DNA of 64,000 nucleotides from Streptomyces sp. NL15-2K (GTDB lineage: Bacteria; Actinomycetota; Actinomycetes; Streptomycetales; Streptomycetaceae): positions 1,798,001 through 1,862,000 of the forward strand of contig NZ_CP130630.1 in the NCBI RefSeq assembly GCF_030551255.1, written 5' to 3'. The translations under genes were made by a program, and so were the position numbers. Below are positions 25,060 through 34,117 of this stretch, piece after piece. How positions within the stretch are numbered: the stretch's first letter is position 1; each line of letters opens with the position of its first letter. Under the pieces are notes generated by a model. That model searched no databases. It was not told the DNA's origin and worked only from the letters and a program-made list of their open reading frames with translations.

Positions 25060-26229
25060 TCACTCGACGGCGGTCACGGTCCCCGCTCCGACGGTCCGCC
25101 CACCCTCACGGATGGCGAAACCAAGCCCGGGCTCCAGCGGCACATCCCGCCCCAGCTCAACGGACACGGCAACCGTCTCTCCCGGCCGCGCCACCGCCAC
25201 CTCACCAAGGTCGAGGTCACCGACTACATCCGCCGTGCGGATGTAGAACTGCGGGCGGTAACCGGTCGACACCGGCGTCGTACGACCACCTTCGCGCGCC
25301 GACAGGATGTACACCTGCGCGGTGAAGCGACGACGGGGCACCACACTCCCCGGCGCCGCAACCACATGACCGCGCCGCACCGCATCCCGCGGCACACCCC
25401 TCAGCAGCAACGCCACGTTGTCCCCGGCCTGCGCCTCCTCCATCGGCTTGCCAAAGGTCTCCAGCCCCGTGACCACCGTCTCGACGGAGGCCCCGAGCAC
25501 GTCGACCCGGTCCCCGACCCGCACCGTGCCCCGCTCGACCGCCCCGGTCACCACCGTCCCCCGGCCGGTGATGGTCAGCACGTTCTCCACCGGCATCAGA
25601 AACGGCGCGTCCAGATACCGCTCGGGCATCGGCACATACGTGTCCACGGCGTCGAGCAACGCCTCGACGGACGCGGTCCAACGCGGGTCCCCTTCCAGGG
25701 CCTTCAGCCCCGAGACCCGTACGACAGGCACGGCGTCGCCGCCGTAACCGTGCTCGGTGAGCAGGTCACGCACCTCCAGCTCGACGAGGTCGATGAGCTC
25801 CTCGTCCCCCGCGTCGGCCTTGTTGAGGGCGACGACGATGTGGTTCACGCCCACCTGGCGGGCCAGCAGCACGTGCTCGGCGGTCTGCGGCATGATCCCG
25901 TCGAGCGCGGAGACGACGAGGATCGCCCCGTCCAGCTGCGCGGCCCCGGTGACCATGTTCTTGACGTAGTCGGCATGGCCCGGCATGTCCACGTGCGCGT
26001 AATGCCGGGTGTCGGTCTCGTACTCGACGTGCGCGATGTTGATGGTGATGCCGCGCGCCGCCTCCTCGGGTGCCCGGTCGATGCGGTCGAAGGGCACGAA
26101 CGTGGAAGAGCCGCGCTCGGCCAGCACCTTCGTGATGGCGGCGGTCAGCGTGGTCTTGCCGTGGTCGACGTGGCCCATCGTGCCGATGTTCAGATGCGGT
26201 TTGGTGCGTACGTATGCCGTCTTGGGCAT
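25060..26229 (-). CDS. tuf3: Divergent elongation factor EF-Tu (EF-Tu3)
   Basis: 389 residues. G motifs: GHVDHGKT (19-26), RGITI with Thr62, DMPGH (81-85, Met in place of the usual Cys), NKAD (136-139) and SGLKAL. Domain 2 and 3 strands such as [19 protein letters not shown] are intact, and His85 is conserved, so GTPase function is likely. It delivers aminoacyl-tRNA to the ribosome. Streptomycetes are known to carry a divergent tuf3 besides the main tuf1. Reported work on tuf3 describes stringent-response-linked expression and resistance of the protein to EF-Tu antibiotics. The gene is not in an fus operon, which supports tuf3. A GAGG ribosome site precedes ATG 26229. Bases 26230-26540 upstream contain no gene. 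Confidence 0.92.
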   Translation of the reverse strand: MPKTAYVRTKPHLNIGTMGHVDHGKTTLTAAITKVLAERGSSTFVPFDRIDRAPEEAARGITINIAHVEYETDTRHYAHVDMPGHADYVKNMVTGAAQLDGAILVVSALDGIMPQTAEHVLLARQVGVNHIVVALNKADAGDEELIDLVELEVRDLLTEHGYGGDAVPVVRVSGLKALEGDPRWTASVEALLDAVDTYVPMPERYLDAPFLMPVENVLTITGRGTVVTGAVERGTVRVGDRVDVLGASVETVVTGLETFGKPMEEAQAGDNVALLLRGVPRDAVRRGHVVAAPGSVVPRRRFTAQVYILSAREGGRTTPVSTGYRPQFYIRTADVVGDLDLGEVAVARPGETVAVSVELGRDVPLEPGLGFAIREGGRTVGAGTVTAVE

Positions 26230-26540
26230 GGCGGTACCTCGAAGCCTCTGCGAAGGAAGATGGGGACCCCAAGGACTCGCCGACCCTCCCCCTGCGGGGT
26301 CCGCCGGACGATCCGGAGAGGGTCAGCTTCGGGCGCCGTCAGCAGCGGCCAGGAAGACGGGAACGGCAGCCTTCGGGGCATCCGCGACCGCGGATGCTGC
26401 GAGGACGAAGGCGTACCGGAACATGACGCAGATCATTGCCGACGCGTCGTCCCACGTCGAACGGTTTTTCGCGGTGCCGGCCCGCACAGCGGACGCGATC
26501 CGTGCGGCGATCACACACGTCCGTCGGTTACCGTCACTGG

Positions 26541-27308
26541 ATGCTCGATGCCACCACCCGCTCTGGGGGCACCGCCACGGCACCTCCCCGGGCCGCTGCC
26601 ACGGAACTCGCCGTAGCCGTTCCCTCTCCGGTGGGCTTCGGCGCGCGCTGCACGAGAGTGCTGCTCTCGCCGTGGACGCGCCTGTCCCTGCTCATCGCCC
26701 TGCTCGCGGGCGCCGCCTCGGCCGTGCTGCTCTTCGAGCCGCAGCGGCTGCTGGCGGACGGCTGGCCGCCGCAGCTCGGTGGAGCCGCGGCGGCGGTGGT
26801 GTTCGCGGTGGCGTACGGGCTGTGCACCGTGGCGTTCGTGCCACGACCGCTGCTCAACCTGGCGGCGGGCGCGCTGTTCGGCTCGCAGCTGGGCCTCGGA
26901 GTCTCCATCACGGGCACGGTGCTCGGGGCCGGTATCGCCTTCGGCCTCGGCCGGGTGCTCGGCCAGGACGCCCTGCGTCCGCTGCTGCGCGGCCGGTGGT
27001 TGCGGGCCGCCGACGGGCAGCTCAGCCGGCACGGCTTCCGTTCCATGCTGGCGGCGCGGCTGTTCCCCGGGGTGCCGTTCTGGGCAGCGAACTACTGCGC
27101 CGCCGTCTCCCGCATGGGGTACTTCCCGTTCCTGCTGGCGACGGCGCTCGGCTCGATCCCGAACACCGCCGCGTACGTCGTCGCCGGCGCCCGTGCCTCC
27201 ACGCCGACGTCGCCGGCCTTCCTGATCGCGATGGCCTTCATCGCACTGCCGGCGCTGGCGGGCGCGGTGGTGGCCTGGCGCAAGCGGCACCATTTCCGGG
27301 ACCGTTAG
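26541..27308 (+). CDS. VTT-domain (TVP38/TMEM64) membrane protein
   Basis: 255 residues from ATG 26541. Hydrophobic helices begin at LSLLIALLAGAASAVLLFEP. The VTT/SNARE-associated motif is FVPRPLLNLAAGALFGSQLG, with the G-rich FGLGRVLGQDAL, and the FRSMLAARLFPGVPFWAANY segment typical of TVP38 proteins. These are relatives of DedA and are thought to move or scramble lipids. The gene is divergent from tuf3 and ends 15 bases from the convergent thiolase gene. The sequence from 26436 in the same frame is also open but lacks a ribosome site. Confidence 0.88.
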   Translation: MLDATTRSGGTATAPPRAAATELAVAVPSPVGFGARCTRVLLSPWTRLSLLIALLAGAASAVLLFEPQRLLADGWPPQLGGAAAAVVFAVAYGLCTVAFVPRPLLNLAAGALFGSQLGLGVSITGTVLGAGIAFGLGRVLGQDALRPLLRGRWLRAADGQLSRHGFRSMLAARLFPGVPFWAANYCAAVSRMGYFPFLLATALGSIPNTAAYVVAGARASTPTSPAFLIAMAFIALPALAGAVVAWRKRHHFRDR

Positions 27309-27323
27309 CCCCCCCTCTGGTTA

Positions 27324-28493
27324 CTACACCGCTTCCAGAACCATCGCGTTGGCGAGCCCACCCGCTTCGCACATCGTCTGCAGGGCGTAGCGGGCGCCGC
27401 GCTCCCGCATCGCGTGCACGAGGGTCGTCGTCAGTCGGGTGCCGCTCGCGCCGAGCGGGTGGCCGAGGGCGATCGCGCCGCCGTGCACGTTGACCTTGTC
27501 GAGGTCGGCGCCGGTCTCCTGCTGCCAGGCCAGGACCACGCTGGAGAAAGCCTCGTTGACCTCGAACAGGTCGATGTCGTCGAGGGACAGGTGCGCCCTG
27601 CGCAGCACCTTCTCCGTTGCCGGGACGACTCCGGTGAGCATGAGGATCGGGTCGGAGCCGGTGACGGCGAAGCTGTGCAGCCGGGCGAGCGGGCGCAGGC
27701 CGAGGCGGGCCGCGGTCTCGCTGGACGTGATGAGCACGGCCGATGCGCCGTCGTTGATGGGGCTGGCGTTGCCCGCGGTGACGTTCCACTCGATCTGCGG
27801 GAAGCGCTCGGCGAAGTTGGGGTCGTGGTAGGCGGGCTTCAGGCCGGCGAGGATCTCGGCGGTGGTACCCGGCCGTACGCACTCGTCGCGGCTGACGCCC
27901 TCCAGGGGCGCGACCTCGGCGCCGAACAGACCGGCGTCCCAGGCCGCGGCGGCCTTGCGGTGCGAGGAGACCGCGAAGGCGTCCATCTGCTCGCGGTTGA
28001 TCGACCACTTGGCGGCGATGAGCTCCGCGCTGATGCCCTGCGGGACGAGGCCCTCCTGGTAGCGCTCGGCGACTCCGGGGCCGAAGGGGTCCTTGCCGGC
28101 CGGCACGTTCGACCACATCGGCACCCGGCTCATCGACTCGACACCGCACGCGACGACGAGGTCGTAGGCGCCGGAGATGACGCCCTGGGCCGCGAAGTGC
28201 ACGGCCTGCTGGGAGGAGCCGCACTGGCGGTCGACCGTGGTCGCGGGGACGGTCTCCGGGAAGCCCGCGGACAGGACGGCGTAGCGGGTGGTGTTCATGG
28301 CCTGCTCGCCGACCTGGTCGACGGTGCCGCCGATGACGTCGTCGATCAGCGCCGGGTCGACTCCTGAGCGCTCGACGAGGGTGCGCAGGGTGTGGGCGAG
28401 GAGCTCCACGGGGTGGACGTGCGCGAGGGCGCCGTTCGGCTTGCCCTTGCCTATCGGGGTGCGTACGGCTTCGACGACGACTGCGTCACGCAT
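27324..28493 (-). CDS. Acetyl-CoA C-acetyltransferase (thiolase)
   Basis: 389 residues from ATG 28493 after GGAGG. The thiolase active site is complete: Cys91 in TVDRQCGSSQQAVHF, the histidine in HGGAIALGHPLGASGTR and the second cysteine in TMCEAGGLANAM. The NEAF segment is in FEVNEAFSSVVLAW. The layout matches lipid-degrading, steroid-type or acetoacetyl-CoA thiolases. It either splits 3-ketoacyl-CoA or condenses two acetyl-CoA. It is divergent from an HxlR regulator with two operator-like repeats between them, which probably control both. Confidence 0.92.
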   Translation of the reverse strand: MRDAVVVEAVRTPIGKGKPNGALAHVHPVELLAHTLRTLVERSGVDPALIDDVIGGTVDQVGEQAMNTTRYAVLSAGFPETVPATTVDRQCGSSQQAVHFAAQGVISGAYDLVVACGVESMSRVPMWSNVPAGKDPFGPGVAERYQEGLVPQGISAELIAAKWSINREQMDAFAVSSHRKAAAAWDAGLFGAEVAPLEGVSRDECVRPGTTAEILAGLKPAYHDPNFAERFPQIEWNVTAGNASPINDGASAVLITSSETAARLGLRPLARLHSFAVTGSDPILMLTGVVPATEKVLRRAHLSLDDIDLFEVNEAFSSVVLAWQQETGADLDKVNVHGGAIALGHPLGASGTRLTTTLVHAMRERGARYALQTMCEAGGLANAMVLEAV

Positions 28494-28515
28494 GGTGCCG
28501 GCCTCCACGATGTGC

Positions 28516-28556
28516 CAGTGAGCGATTACCGGTGAGCGATACCGGTGGGCGATTAC
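28516..28556. repeat. Three 13-14-bp tandem repeats
   Basis: cagtgagcgattac (28516-28529), cggtgagcgatac (28530-28542) and cggtgggcgattac (28543-28556) lie just upstream of the thiolase start. They could be regulatory or a slippage product. Confidence 0.6.
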
Positions 28557-28593
28557 CAGTAAGTAGGAAATCCAAACTCACCATAGCTCTGAA

Positions 28594-28632
28594 GGTTGGA
28601 AAGTCAAACCCCATCGGTTGGACAATCAAACC
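28594..28632. promoter_or_regulatory. Paired operator-like repeats for HxlR
   Basis: Two near-identical 17-bp units, ggttggaaagtcaaacc (28594-28610) and ggttggacaatcaaacc (28616-28632), start 22 bases apart, about two helical turns. Each is an imperfect dyad (GGTT..AACC). A degenerate third unit, ggaaatccaaac, lies at 28566-28577. The cluster lies 20 bases before the HxlR start and about 100 bases from the thiolase start. Confidence 0.6.
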
Positions 28633-28651
28633 CTCCCCTAAACTGGGCGCC

Positions 28652-29122
28652 ATGGCCGCTCCCAAAGACCCGCGCCCCTGCTCCATCGCCGACGCCCTGG
28701 CGCTCGTCGGCGAGAAGTACTCACTGCTCGTCCTGCGGGAGGTGTGCCTCGGCAACGGCCGCTTCGACCAGTTGGTACGCAACATCGGCGCCCCGCGCGA
28801 CATCCTCGCCGCGCGGCTGCGCCGGCTCGTGGACGCCGGGATCCTGACGAAGCGGATCTACAGCGAGCGCCCGCAGCGCTTCGAGTACCGGGCCACCCAG
28901 GCGGGGCTCGAACTGGAGCCGGTCCTGATGACCCTCATGGAATGGGGCGACCGCCACCTGCGGAAGGACGACGACCGCCCGATGGTGCACGAGCACATCT
29001 GCGGCCACGAACTGGTCCCGGTCCTCACCTGCCAGGCCTGCGGCGCTCCCGTCCGCCACGAGGACCTGACGGCCCACCCCCAGGCCCCGGGCTGGACGGT
29101 GGCGGGGCCGACAGCGGCGTAA
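28652..29122 (+). CDS. HxlR-family transcriptional regulator
   Basis: 156 residues from ATG 28652. The winged helix is MAAPKDPRPCSIADALALVG, EKYSLLVLREVCLGNGRFDQ, LVRNIGAPRDILAARLRRLV and DAGILTKRIYSERPQRFEYR, the standard HxlR pattern. The C-terminal tail has ICGHELVPVLTCQACGAPVR, a cysteine cluster that may bind zinc and is not part of the minimal family. HxlR proteins sense quinones, aldehydes or other reactive compounds. The divergent thiolase gene is the obvious target, through the 17-bp repeats upstream. Confidence 0.9.
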   Translation: MAAPKDPRPCSIADALALVGEKYSLLVLREVCLGNGRFDQLVRNIGAPRDILAARLRRLVDAGILTKRIYSERPQRFEYRATQAGLELEPVLMTLMEWGDRHLRKDDDRPMVHEHICGHELVPVLTCQACGAPVRHEDLTAHPQAPGWTVAGPTAA

Positions 29123-29280
29123 CTCGCGCCACAGCCCGAGCCACCGCTTCCCGGCCCCTGTGCCGGGACCGTTTTCCGGGGACGCTACGCTGCCCCTCGA
29201 CACCTGTGATCACACCGCGCCCGCCGGCGCGGTGCGCCCTTCGCTCCTCACCACGATCAGCGCTTGGACTCCGTAACTTC

Positions 29281-30156
29281 ATGTCTTGGTTTGAATCCCT
29301 CATCCTCGGACTCGTCCAGGGGCTGACCGAGTTCCTCCCTGTCTCCTCCAGCGCCCACCTCCGGCTGACGGCGGCCTTCTCCGGCTGGGAGGACCCGGGT
29401 GCGGCCTTCACGGCGATCACGCAGATCGGCACCGAGGCCGCCGTGCTGATCTATTTCCGCAAGGACATCGGGCGGATCATCTCGGCCTGGACGCGTTCGC
29501 TCGCGGACAAGTCGATGCGCCAGGACCACGACGCGAAGATGGGCTGGCTGGTGATCGTCGGCTCGATCCCGATCGGCGTGCTGGGAGTGACGCTCAAGGA
29601 CCAGATCGAGGGTCCGTTCCGCGATCTGCGGATCACCGCGACGATGCTGATCGTCGTGGGCGTGATCATCGGCGTCGCCGACCGGTTGGCGGCGCGCGAC
29701 GAGAACGGCGGCCGCCACCGTGCGCCCAAGCAGCGCAAGGCCCTTGAGAACCTGGGTGTGAAGGACGGCCTGATCTTCGGCCTGTGCCAGGCCTGCGCCC
29801 TCATCCCGGGTGTCTCCCGCTCCGGCGCCACCATCAGCGGCGGTCTGTTCATGGGCTACAGGCGCGAGGCCGCGGCCCGCTACTCCTTCCTCCTCGCCAT
29901 CCCCGCGGTGCTCGCCTCCGGCCTGTTCGAGCTCAAGGACGCGATGGAGACCGACCACGTCTCCTGGGGTCCGACGATCTTCGCCACGGTGATCGCCTTC
30001 GGGATGGGATATGCCGTGATCGCCTGGTTCATGAAGTTCATCTCCACCAAGAGCTTCATGCCCTTCGTGTGGTACCGCATAGCGCTCGGCCTGGTCATCG
30101 TCGCCCTGGTCGCCATGGGCGCCCTGAGCCCCCACGCGGCGGAGTCGGCGGGCTGA
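29281..30156 (+). CDS. uppP: Undecaprenyl-diphosphatase UppP (BacA)
   Basis: 291 residues from ATG 29281. The two catalytic motifs of BacA-type phosphatases are present: GLVQGLTEFLPVSSSAHLRL with the EFLPVSSS glutamate, and CALIPGVSRSGATISGGLFM with the PGxSRSGxT arginine. Eight hydrophobic helices are visible. It removes a phosphate from C55 undecaprenyl diphosphate in the membrane, recycling the carrier for peptidoglycan and other wall polymers, and confers bacitracin tolerance. Bases 30157-30433 downstream contain no gene apart from the terminator hairpin. Confidence 0.95.
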   Translation: MSWFESLILGLVQGLTEFLPVSSSAHLRLTAAFSGWEDPGAAFTAITQIGTEAAVLIYFRKDIGRIISAWTRSLADKSMRQDHDAKMGWLVIVGSIPIGVLGVTLKDQIEGPFRDLRITATMLIVVGVIIGVADRLAARDENGGRHRAPKQRKALENLGVKDGLIFGLCQACALIPGVSRSGATISGGLFMGYRREAAARYSFLLAIPAVLASGLFELKDAMETDHVSWGPTIFATVIAFGMGYAVIAWFMKFISTKSFMPFVWYRIALGLVIVALVAMGALSPHAAESAG

Positions 30157-30300
30157 CGGAGTGCGCACATGTAGCGTTACCTAGCATTTTCTAGCGTCTG
30201 ACTGCATCACCACGCCATGATCATCTCCCACTCGTCTCCCACCTGGGAGGCAGGGTGCACCCCCTTAGGGCGTGTGCGTCCGCAAAGCAAGGGATGATAC

Positions 30301-30336
30301 GGAAGGGCCCGCACGGCTTGCCGTGCGGGCCCTTCC
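30301..30336. terminator. Perfect 16-bp hairpin terminator
   Basis: ggaagggcccgcacgg (30301-30316), loop cttg, and the exact complement (30321-30336). It is about 145 bases past the uppP stop, at the point where the core-like region gives way to insertion-sequence debris. Confidence 0.8.
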
Positions 30337-30433
30337 GTACAGAGGGTGGACCGGGTCAGCTGAGGTTCATGTCCGGCCTAGGGCGTGTCTGATGGGTCGG
30401 TAACGGCCCGCATCGCGGATCGTTCTCGGTCGT

Positions 30434-30655
30434 GTGGGGCGGGGTGACTTATCCGATGTGGAGTGGGCTCGACTGGAATCGCACCTGCCGAGGAACACGG
30501 GGCGGGGCGGGCGGTGGAAGTGTCACCGCAAGGTGATCAACGGGATTCTGTTCCGGCTGCGCACGGGGATCCCGTGGCGGGATCTGCCGACGCGCTTCGG
30601 CAAGTGGCAGACGGCGTATGACCGCCATCGCAGATGGTCAGCGGACGGCACTTGG
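30434..30655 (+). pseudogene. Truncated IS5-family transposase, N-terminal piece
   Basis: Starts GTG 30434 as MGRGDLSDVEWARLESHLPR and continues through VINGILFRLRTGIPWRDLPT and YDRHRRWSADGTW. This is the N-terminal domain of IS5-type transposases, comparable to the intact element at 49235. Similarity ends at about 30655, where an unrelated antisense dnaE2 piece begins. An IS-end-like sequence agggcgtgtctgatgggtcg begins at 30380, so the left end of the element survives while the catalytic part is lost. Confidence 0.8.
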
Positions 30656-30659
30656 CTGG

Positions 30660-30830
30660 CCACGACACGACCGGCGCCGCGCCGTCGACCTCGGCGTGCG
30701 CGGCGGACACCAGGCGGCACAGCCGCGCCCACCCGGCCGCGTTCTCGGCGGCACGCTGCACGAGGGCGTCGGGGAGGGAGGCTCCGTAGCGGGCGGCGTA
30801 TCCGGAGGCGACGCGCAGATGAGTAAATCC
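30660..30830 (-). pseudogene. Remnant of error-prone DNA polymerase DnaE2
   Basis: Reads GFTHLRVASGYAARYGASLP, then DALVQRAAEN, then AGWARLCRLVSAAHAEVDG. The first part matches the N-terminus (PHP domain start) of DnaE2/ImuC, and the second matches a later PHP-domain segment. The intervening residues are missing, so this is an internally deleted, truncated copy of about 57 codons. It abuts the IS5 piece at 30655, and the rest of the polymerase is absent. The call rests on recalled motifs. Confidence 0.6.
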
Positions 30831-31864
30831 ACGGCCTCCCACCTCCCGTCTTTCGCTTGCCGTCCGTCCCTCCCTGATCCGTGACCTCTCCAGGTATCCC
30901 ACGACACCCCGAATTCGCACCAGCGTGCGAACGAGTGAGTTGATGCTGTCGCCCGCCGCGCAGCGGACGCATGTGACTGAGCGTGCTACTTGACCACTCT
31001 GTGCCTCACAGTTGGCCGCATCGGTTGAGCTGCGTCGCACCACAGCTCAAGACGACCATGGAGCCCGGCACCGTACGCAGTACCGCGTGAAGGCGCCAAC
31101 ACCATCCCTTCACCGCGTTGTGAACCATGCCGTGAACGCAGACACGCCGCAGTTCATGACGACCGTCAAGAGTCGCACCGGAACGTGCTGGACAGTCATA
31201 CGGAATCCGCCAATTCGGATTTCCAAGGCGGGGGCTTTGTCACGGTTTTCCAGAGTGCTGCGGTCGCTCTTCATCGTGGCTCCTCCGTCAGGTCGCCTGT
31301 ATCTACGGAGAAGAGGCCGTCACATTTCGTGTCACTCTCGTCGCAAAGTGGTCGCGTCCCGCGAAGTGGTGTAGCGGCACAGAGTGAGCGACTCCGCAGG
31401 TCACTGGGGTCGGCGCTCCGGCAGAACGCCCTTCCGCCGCTCCAGGCGGAAGATGGGCGCACGGCCGCCAGTTGCGCGCCCAGGTGAACCGGCTCAGAGT
31501 CAGCTGCCCCTTGCTGCGCTGCCCCTTGACCTGCGGAGTCATGAACTCGAGCCGCGAACTGCGCAGCGCCTGCCCCCAGGCGCTGCTAACTTTCGTTCAC
31601 CTAGTCGGGTTTCTGCCGGCTCGTATCCTTGAGCGGATTCTCCCGCCATCAGGGGTGCGTCGGCATGTGGGCTGGCCAACTACGGTCCGCAGTGGCCAAG
31701 TAGCACACTCAGTCACAACGCAAGGACCGGGAGGGCCTTGATTCACAGGCCCCGGGAAGCGCGCATGTGATGTGCCTCTCACTTCTCAAGTCGTTCTACG
31801 GAAACGGCGTCGTTTGGGCGGTAAGGGGTGAGGTCGGCGCCCGTCCGGCCCGGAGAGGCACTCC
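30831..31864. other. About 1 kb with no recognised gene
   Basis: Several short open frames on both strands cross this stretch, but none has a convincing ribosome site, codon bias or family motif. The base composition is lower in G+C than the left part of the window and stop codons are frequent. It is probably decayed accessory DNA. Confidence 0.5.
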
Positions 31865-32098
31865 ATGCCCCAGCTCTTCCACAACCTCGCGTTCCTCGCG
31901 GCGCTGGTCAGCCTCGCGGTGATCGCCTTCCGCTCGCTCGCGCTGGACGCCGGCGACGACCTCACCGCAGACCAGGCCCGCGTCCTGTGCGCCGCGATAC
32001 AGGCCATCGAGCACGTCGCGATCGCCTACGGCGCCCTGGCCGCCCAGGACGCGCCGCTCACACTGGCCGCGAAGGCGATGACGCTCCTCCTCGGGTAG
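31865..32098 (+). CDS. Small hypothetical protein
   Basis: 77 residues from ATG 31865, with GGAGAGG seven bases upstream. It reads MPQLFHNLAFLAALVSLAVI, then AFRSLALDAGDDLTADQARV and LCAAIQAIEHVAIAYGALAA. One hydrophobic helix at the N-terminus and an amphipathic C-terminal half are visible. No family was recognised. It lies alone between gene remnants, so it may belong to an accessory element. Confidence 0.5.
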   Translation: MPQLFHNLAFLAALVSLAVIAFRSLALDAGDDLTADQARVLCAAIQAIEHVAIAYGALAAQDAPLTLAAKAMTLLLG

Positions 32099-32144
32099 CG
32101 CCGCTGCACATGCACGGGCGCCGCGGCGGCCGGAGTCTGATCGT

Positions 32145-32228
32145 GTGGACCTTCCCGTCGACGTCGCACTCGCCGAACTCGTCCCGACCCTCCCGGTCGG
32201 GACGGGCTGGCGGTACGAGATGAAGTTA
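32145..32228 (+). pseudogene. N-terminal remnant of an ATP-dependent DNA ligase
   Basis: GTG 32145 starts MDLPVDVALAELVPTLPVGT, followed by GWRYEMKL. This is the typical beginning of Streptomyces ATP-dependent ligases, in which GWxYExKxDGHR would follow and contain the adenylated lysine. Homology breaks at about 32228, right after the lysine, where the sequence becomes LWTGFVLV. A full-length relative is at 54097-55080. Confidence 0.55.
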
Positions 32229-32316
32229 TGGACAGGGTTTGTTCTTGTCCGCTGTCCACGGCTTCCCTGTCAGTCGCCATCTCGCAGCGTGGTTGGCATG
32301 GCCAGGTGGCGCGGCA

Positions 32317-33095
32317 TCAGGGTGTGATCACTGTCAGCCTTTCCGGAGCGTTGATGTCTACCGTTTCGTTCGCTGTGACCGAGACGTCCACCTGGCCTCC
32401 GCCGACTTTGAGTCCTTTCACCGTGAGCGGTGCGTACGTCGAGGCGAAGTTGGGCGCGATGGTGACCGTGCCGCCGGGGACGTCTGCGTTCAAGCCCAGG
32501 GCTGCCTGGAGTACCAGGATCGCGGAGGCGGCCGCCCATGCCTGTGGTCGGCAGGATGCCGGGTAGGGGGCGGGGTACGGGCTCTGCTGGCTGCCGTGGC
32601 CGGCGAAGAGTTCGGGGAGGCGGGCGTCGAAGGCCGTTGACGCGGTCAGCAGGCCGGCTGCCAGTGAGGCGGCGGCGTCCGGGAATCCGGCTTTGATCAG
32701 GCCGTGTACGGCGATCGCCGTGTCGTGCGGCCAGATCGAGCCGACGTGATAGCCGTAGGGGTTGAAGCCCACCGCGTTGCTGCTCAGGGTGCGCAGGCCG
32801 TGGCCTGCGTCGAGGTTGGGTCCGGCGATGCGGGCCGCGAGCAGTGCGCTCTCCTCAGTGTTGAGCAGGCCGGTGCCGAGGAGGTGGCCGAAGCCGGAGG
32901 TGACCGATTCGACCGGCTTGCCGTCGCTGTCGAGTGCGACGGCCGGGTAGGGGCCGTGTTCGTCGGCCACCCAGAAGTGGTCGCGGAAGCGGTCCGCGAG
33001 CCGCTCGGCCCATGCCTCCCACTCATCGGCCCCCGGTCGGCTGAACGCGCGCAGCAGTGCCGCTCCGCCGAGCGCGGCATGGAAGGGCTCGGTGG
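32317..33095 (-). pseudogene. C-terminal part of amylo-alpha-1,6-glucosidase-like enzyme
   Basis: The frame gives about 260 residues of a (alpha/alpha)6-barrel glycosidase end: AWAERLADRFRDHFWVADEH, GPYPAVALDSDGKPVESVTS, FGHLLGTGLLNTEESALLAA, YHVGSIWPHDTAIAVHGLIK and SCRPQAWAAASAILVLQAAL. This matches the C-terminal half of glycogen-debranching or MGH1-like glucosidases. The N-terminal catalytic half is absent; similarity starts near 33095, and upstream residues are unrelated. The stop (32317) and C-terminal strand region appear natural. Bases 33096-33374 hold no recognisable gene. Confidence 0.75.
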
Positions 33096-33374
33096 CCCGA
33101 CATCCGATTAGCCGTTCATGACCCCAGCGACCTGCGGGGCCCTCGGTCTTGATCGGAGCTGGATGGCTCCCGAGCACGTAAGAGGTAGTTCCCGCAAGGG
33201 GCTTGGACCACGATCATCATCGGTGATCAAGTGATCGCTCTCGACGCCGACTGCGAGCGTCAGCACACGTCAGTCTTCTTTGAGGGCTCAAGGCCCGGAT
33301 CGTCGGCGGACGTTGCGCTGACGCCGGCGGCCGGCGTCGAGGAGGCGCCTTCAGCGACCTCAGCTACCACCCAT

Positions 33375-33836
33375 TAGATCGTCGGCCGCAAGCGGAGCAT
33401 CGTCACCGACACGCTCGGCCTGCTCCTCGCGGTGCTGGTCACCGCGGCCAGTGTCCAGGACTCCGTGGCCGGCACCCAACTGCTCGACCTGATTGCCGCC
33501 GGCCATCCCGGCATCCGCAAGGTGTGGGTCGATGGCGGTTACCGCCAGCACCTCGTCGAGCATGCCGCCACCTTGGGCATCGACATGGAAATCACCGCCC
33601 GCAAACCCGGGACCAGGAGATTCACCCCGATACCGAAGCGGTGGGCGGTGGAGCGGACGTACGGCTGGCTGATGCTCCACCGGCGCCTCGCCCGCGACTA
33701 CGAGACCCTTCCCGCCCGCTCCGAAGCCATGGTCCACCTCGCCATGACCGACCTGATGGCCCGCCGCCTCACCGGCGAGACCACCATCTCCTGGCGCGAT
33801 CCGACATCACTCGATGAAGTCCGCATTACGGGATGA
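33375..33836 (+). pseudogene. C-terminal piece of a second IS5-type transposase
   Basis: Reads IGRKRSIVTDTLGLLLAVLV, TAASVQDSVAGTQLLDLIAA, RKVWVDGGYRQHLVEHAATL and KRWAVERTYGWLMLHRRLAR. The WVDGGY aspartate and the RTYGWLMxxRRLxRDYE glutamate region are the last two parts of the DDE catalytic core. The first third of the protein is missing. It belongs to a different IS5 subgroup from the piece at 30434, so the two are not halves of one element. Bases 33837-34117 downstream hold no gene except the leader of the terpene synthase gene. Confidence 0.85.
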
Positions 33837-34117
33837 AACAACGGGAGAAAACGACCTCTGACCACGAGAGCGGCAGGCTCTTTCGCACCAGCGCGGAAGG
33901 GGCGCCAGAAGAGCACCAAGCCATCCAGCGACCCACTCACCAGTTCAAGGCCGTCGTAATGCGCCTCCTGAGCCTCCGTGCGCTGGGGACTAGGGGGGGG
34001 TCCCCTTCATCGGCCGGGGCATGGATACGTCGTAACCAGCAGACTCCGTACTGCCAACCGACTGCAAGAGCGTAGGCGGCCCGCCATCCTCAGGTTCGCT
34101 CGGCTTCAGGAGGACCG

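Noticed and set aside
30434..33836. IS5 pieces at 30434 and 33375 as halves of one element split by insertion
   Set aside because: Their sequence styles belong to different IS5 subgroups, so they are separate remnants.
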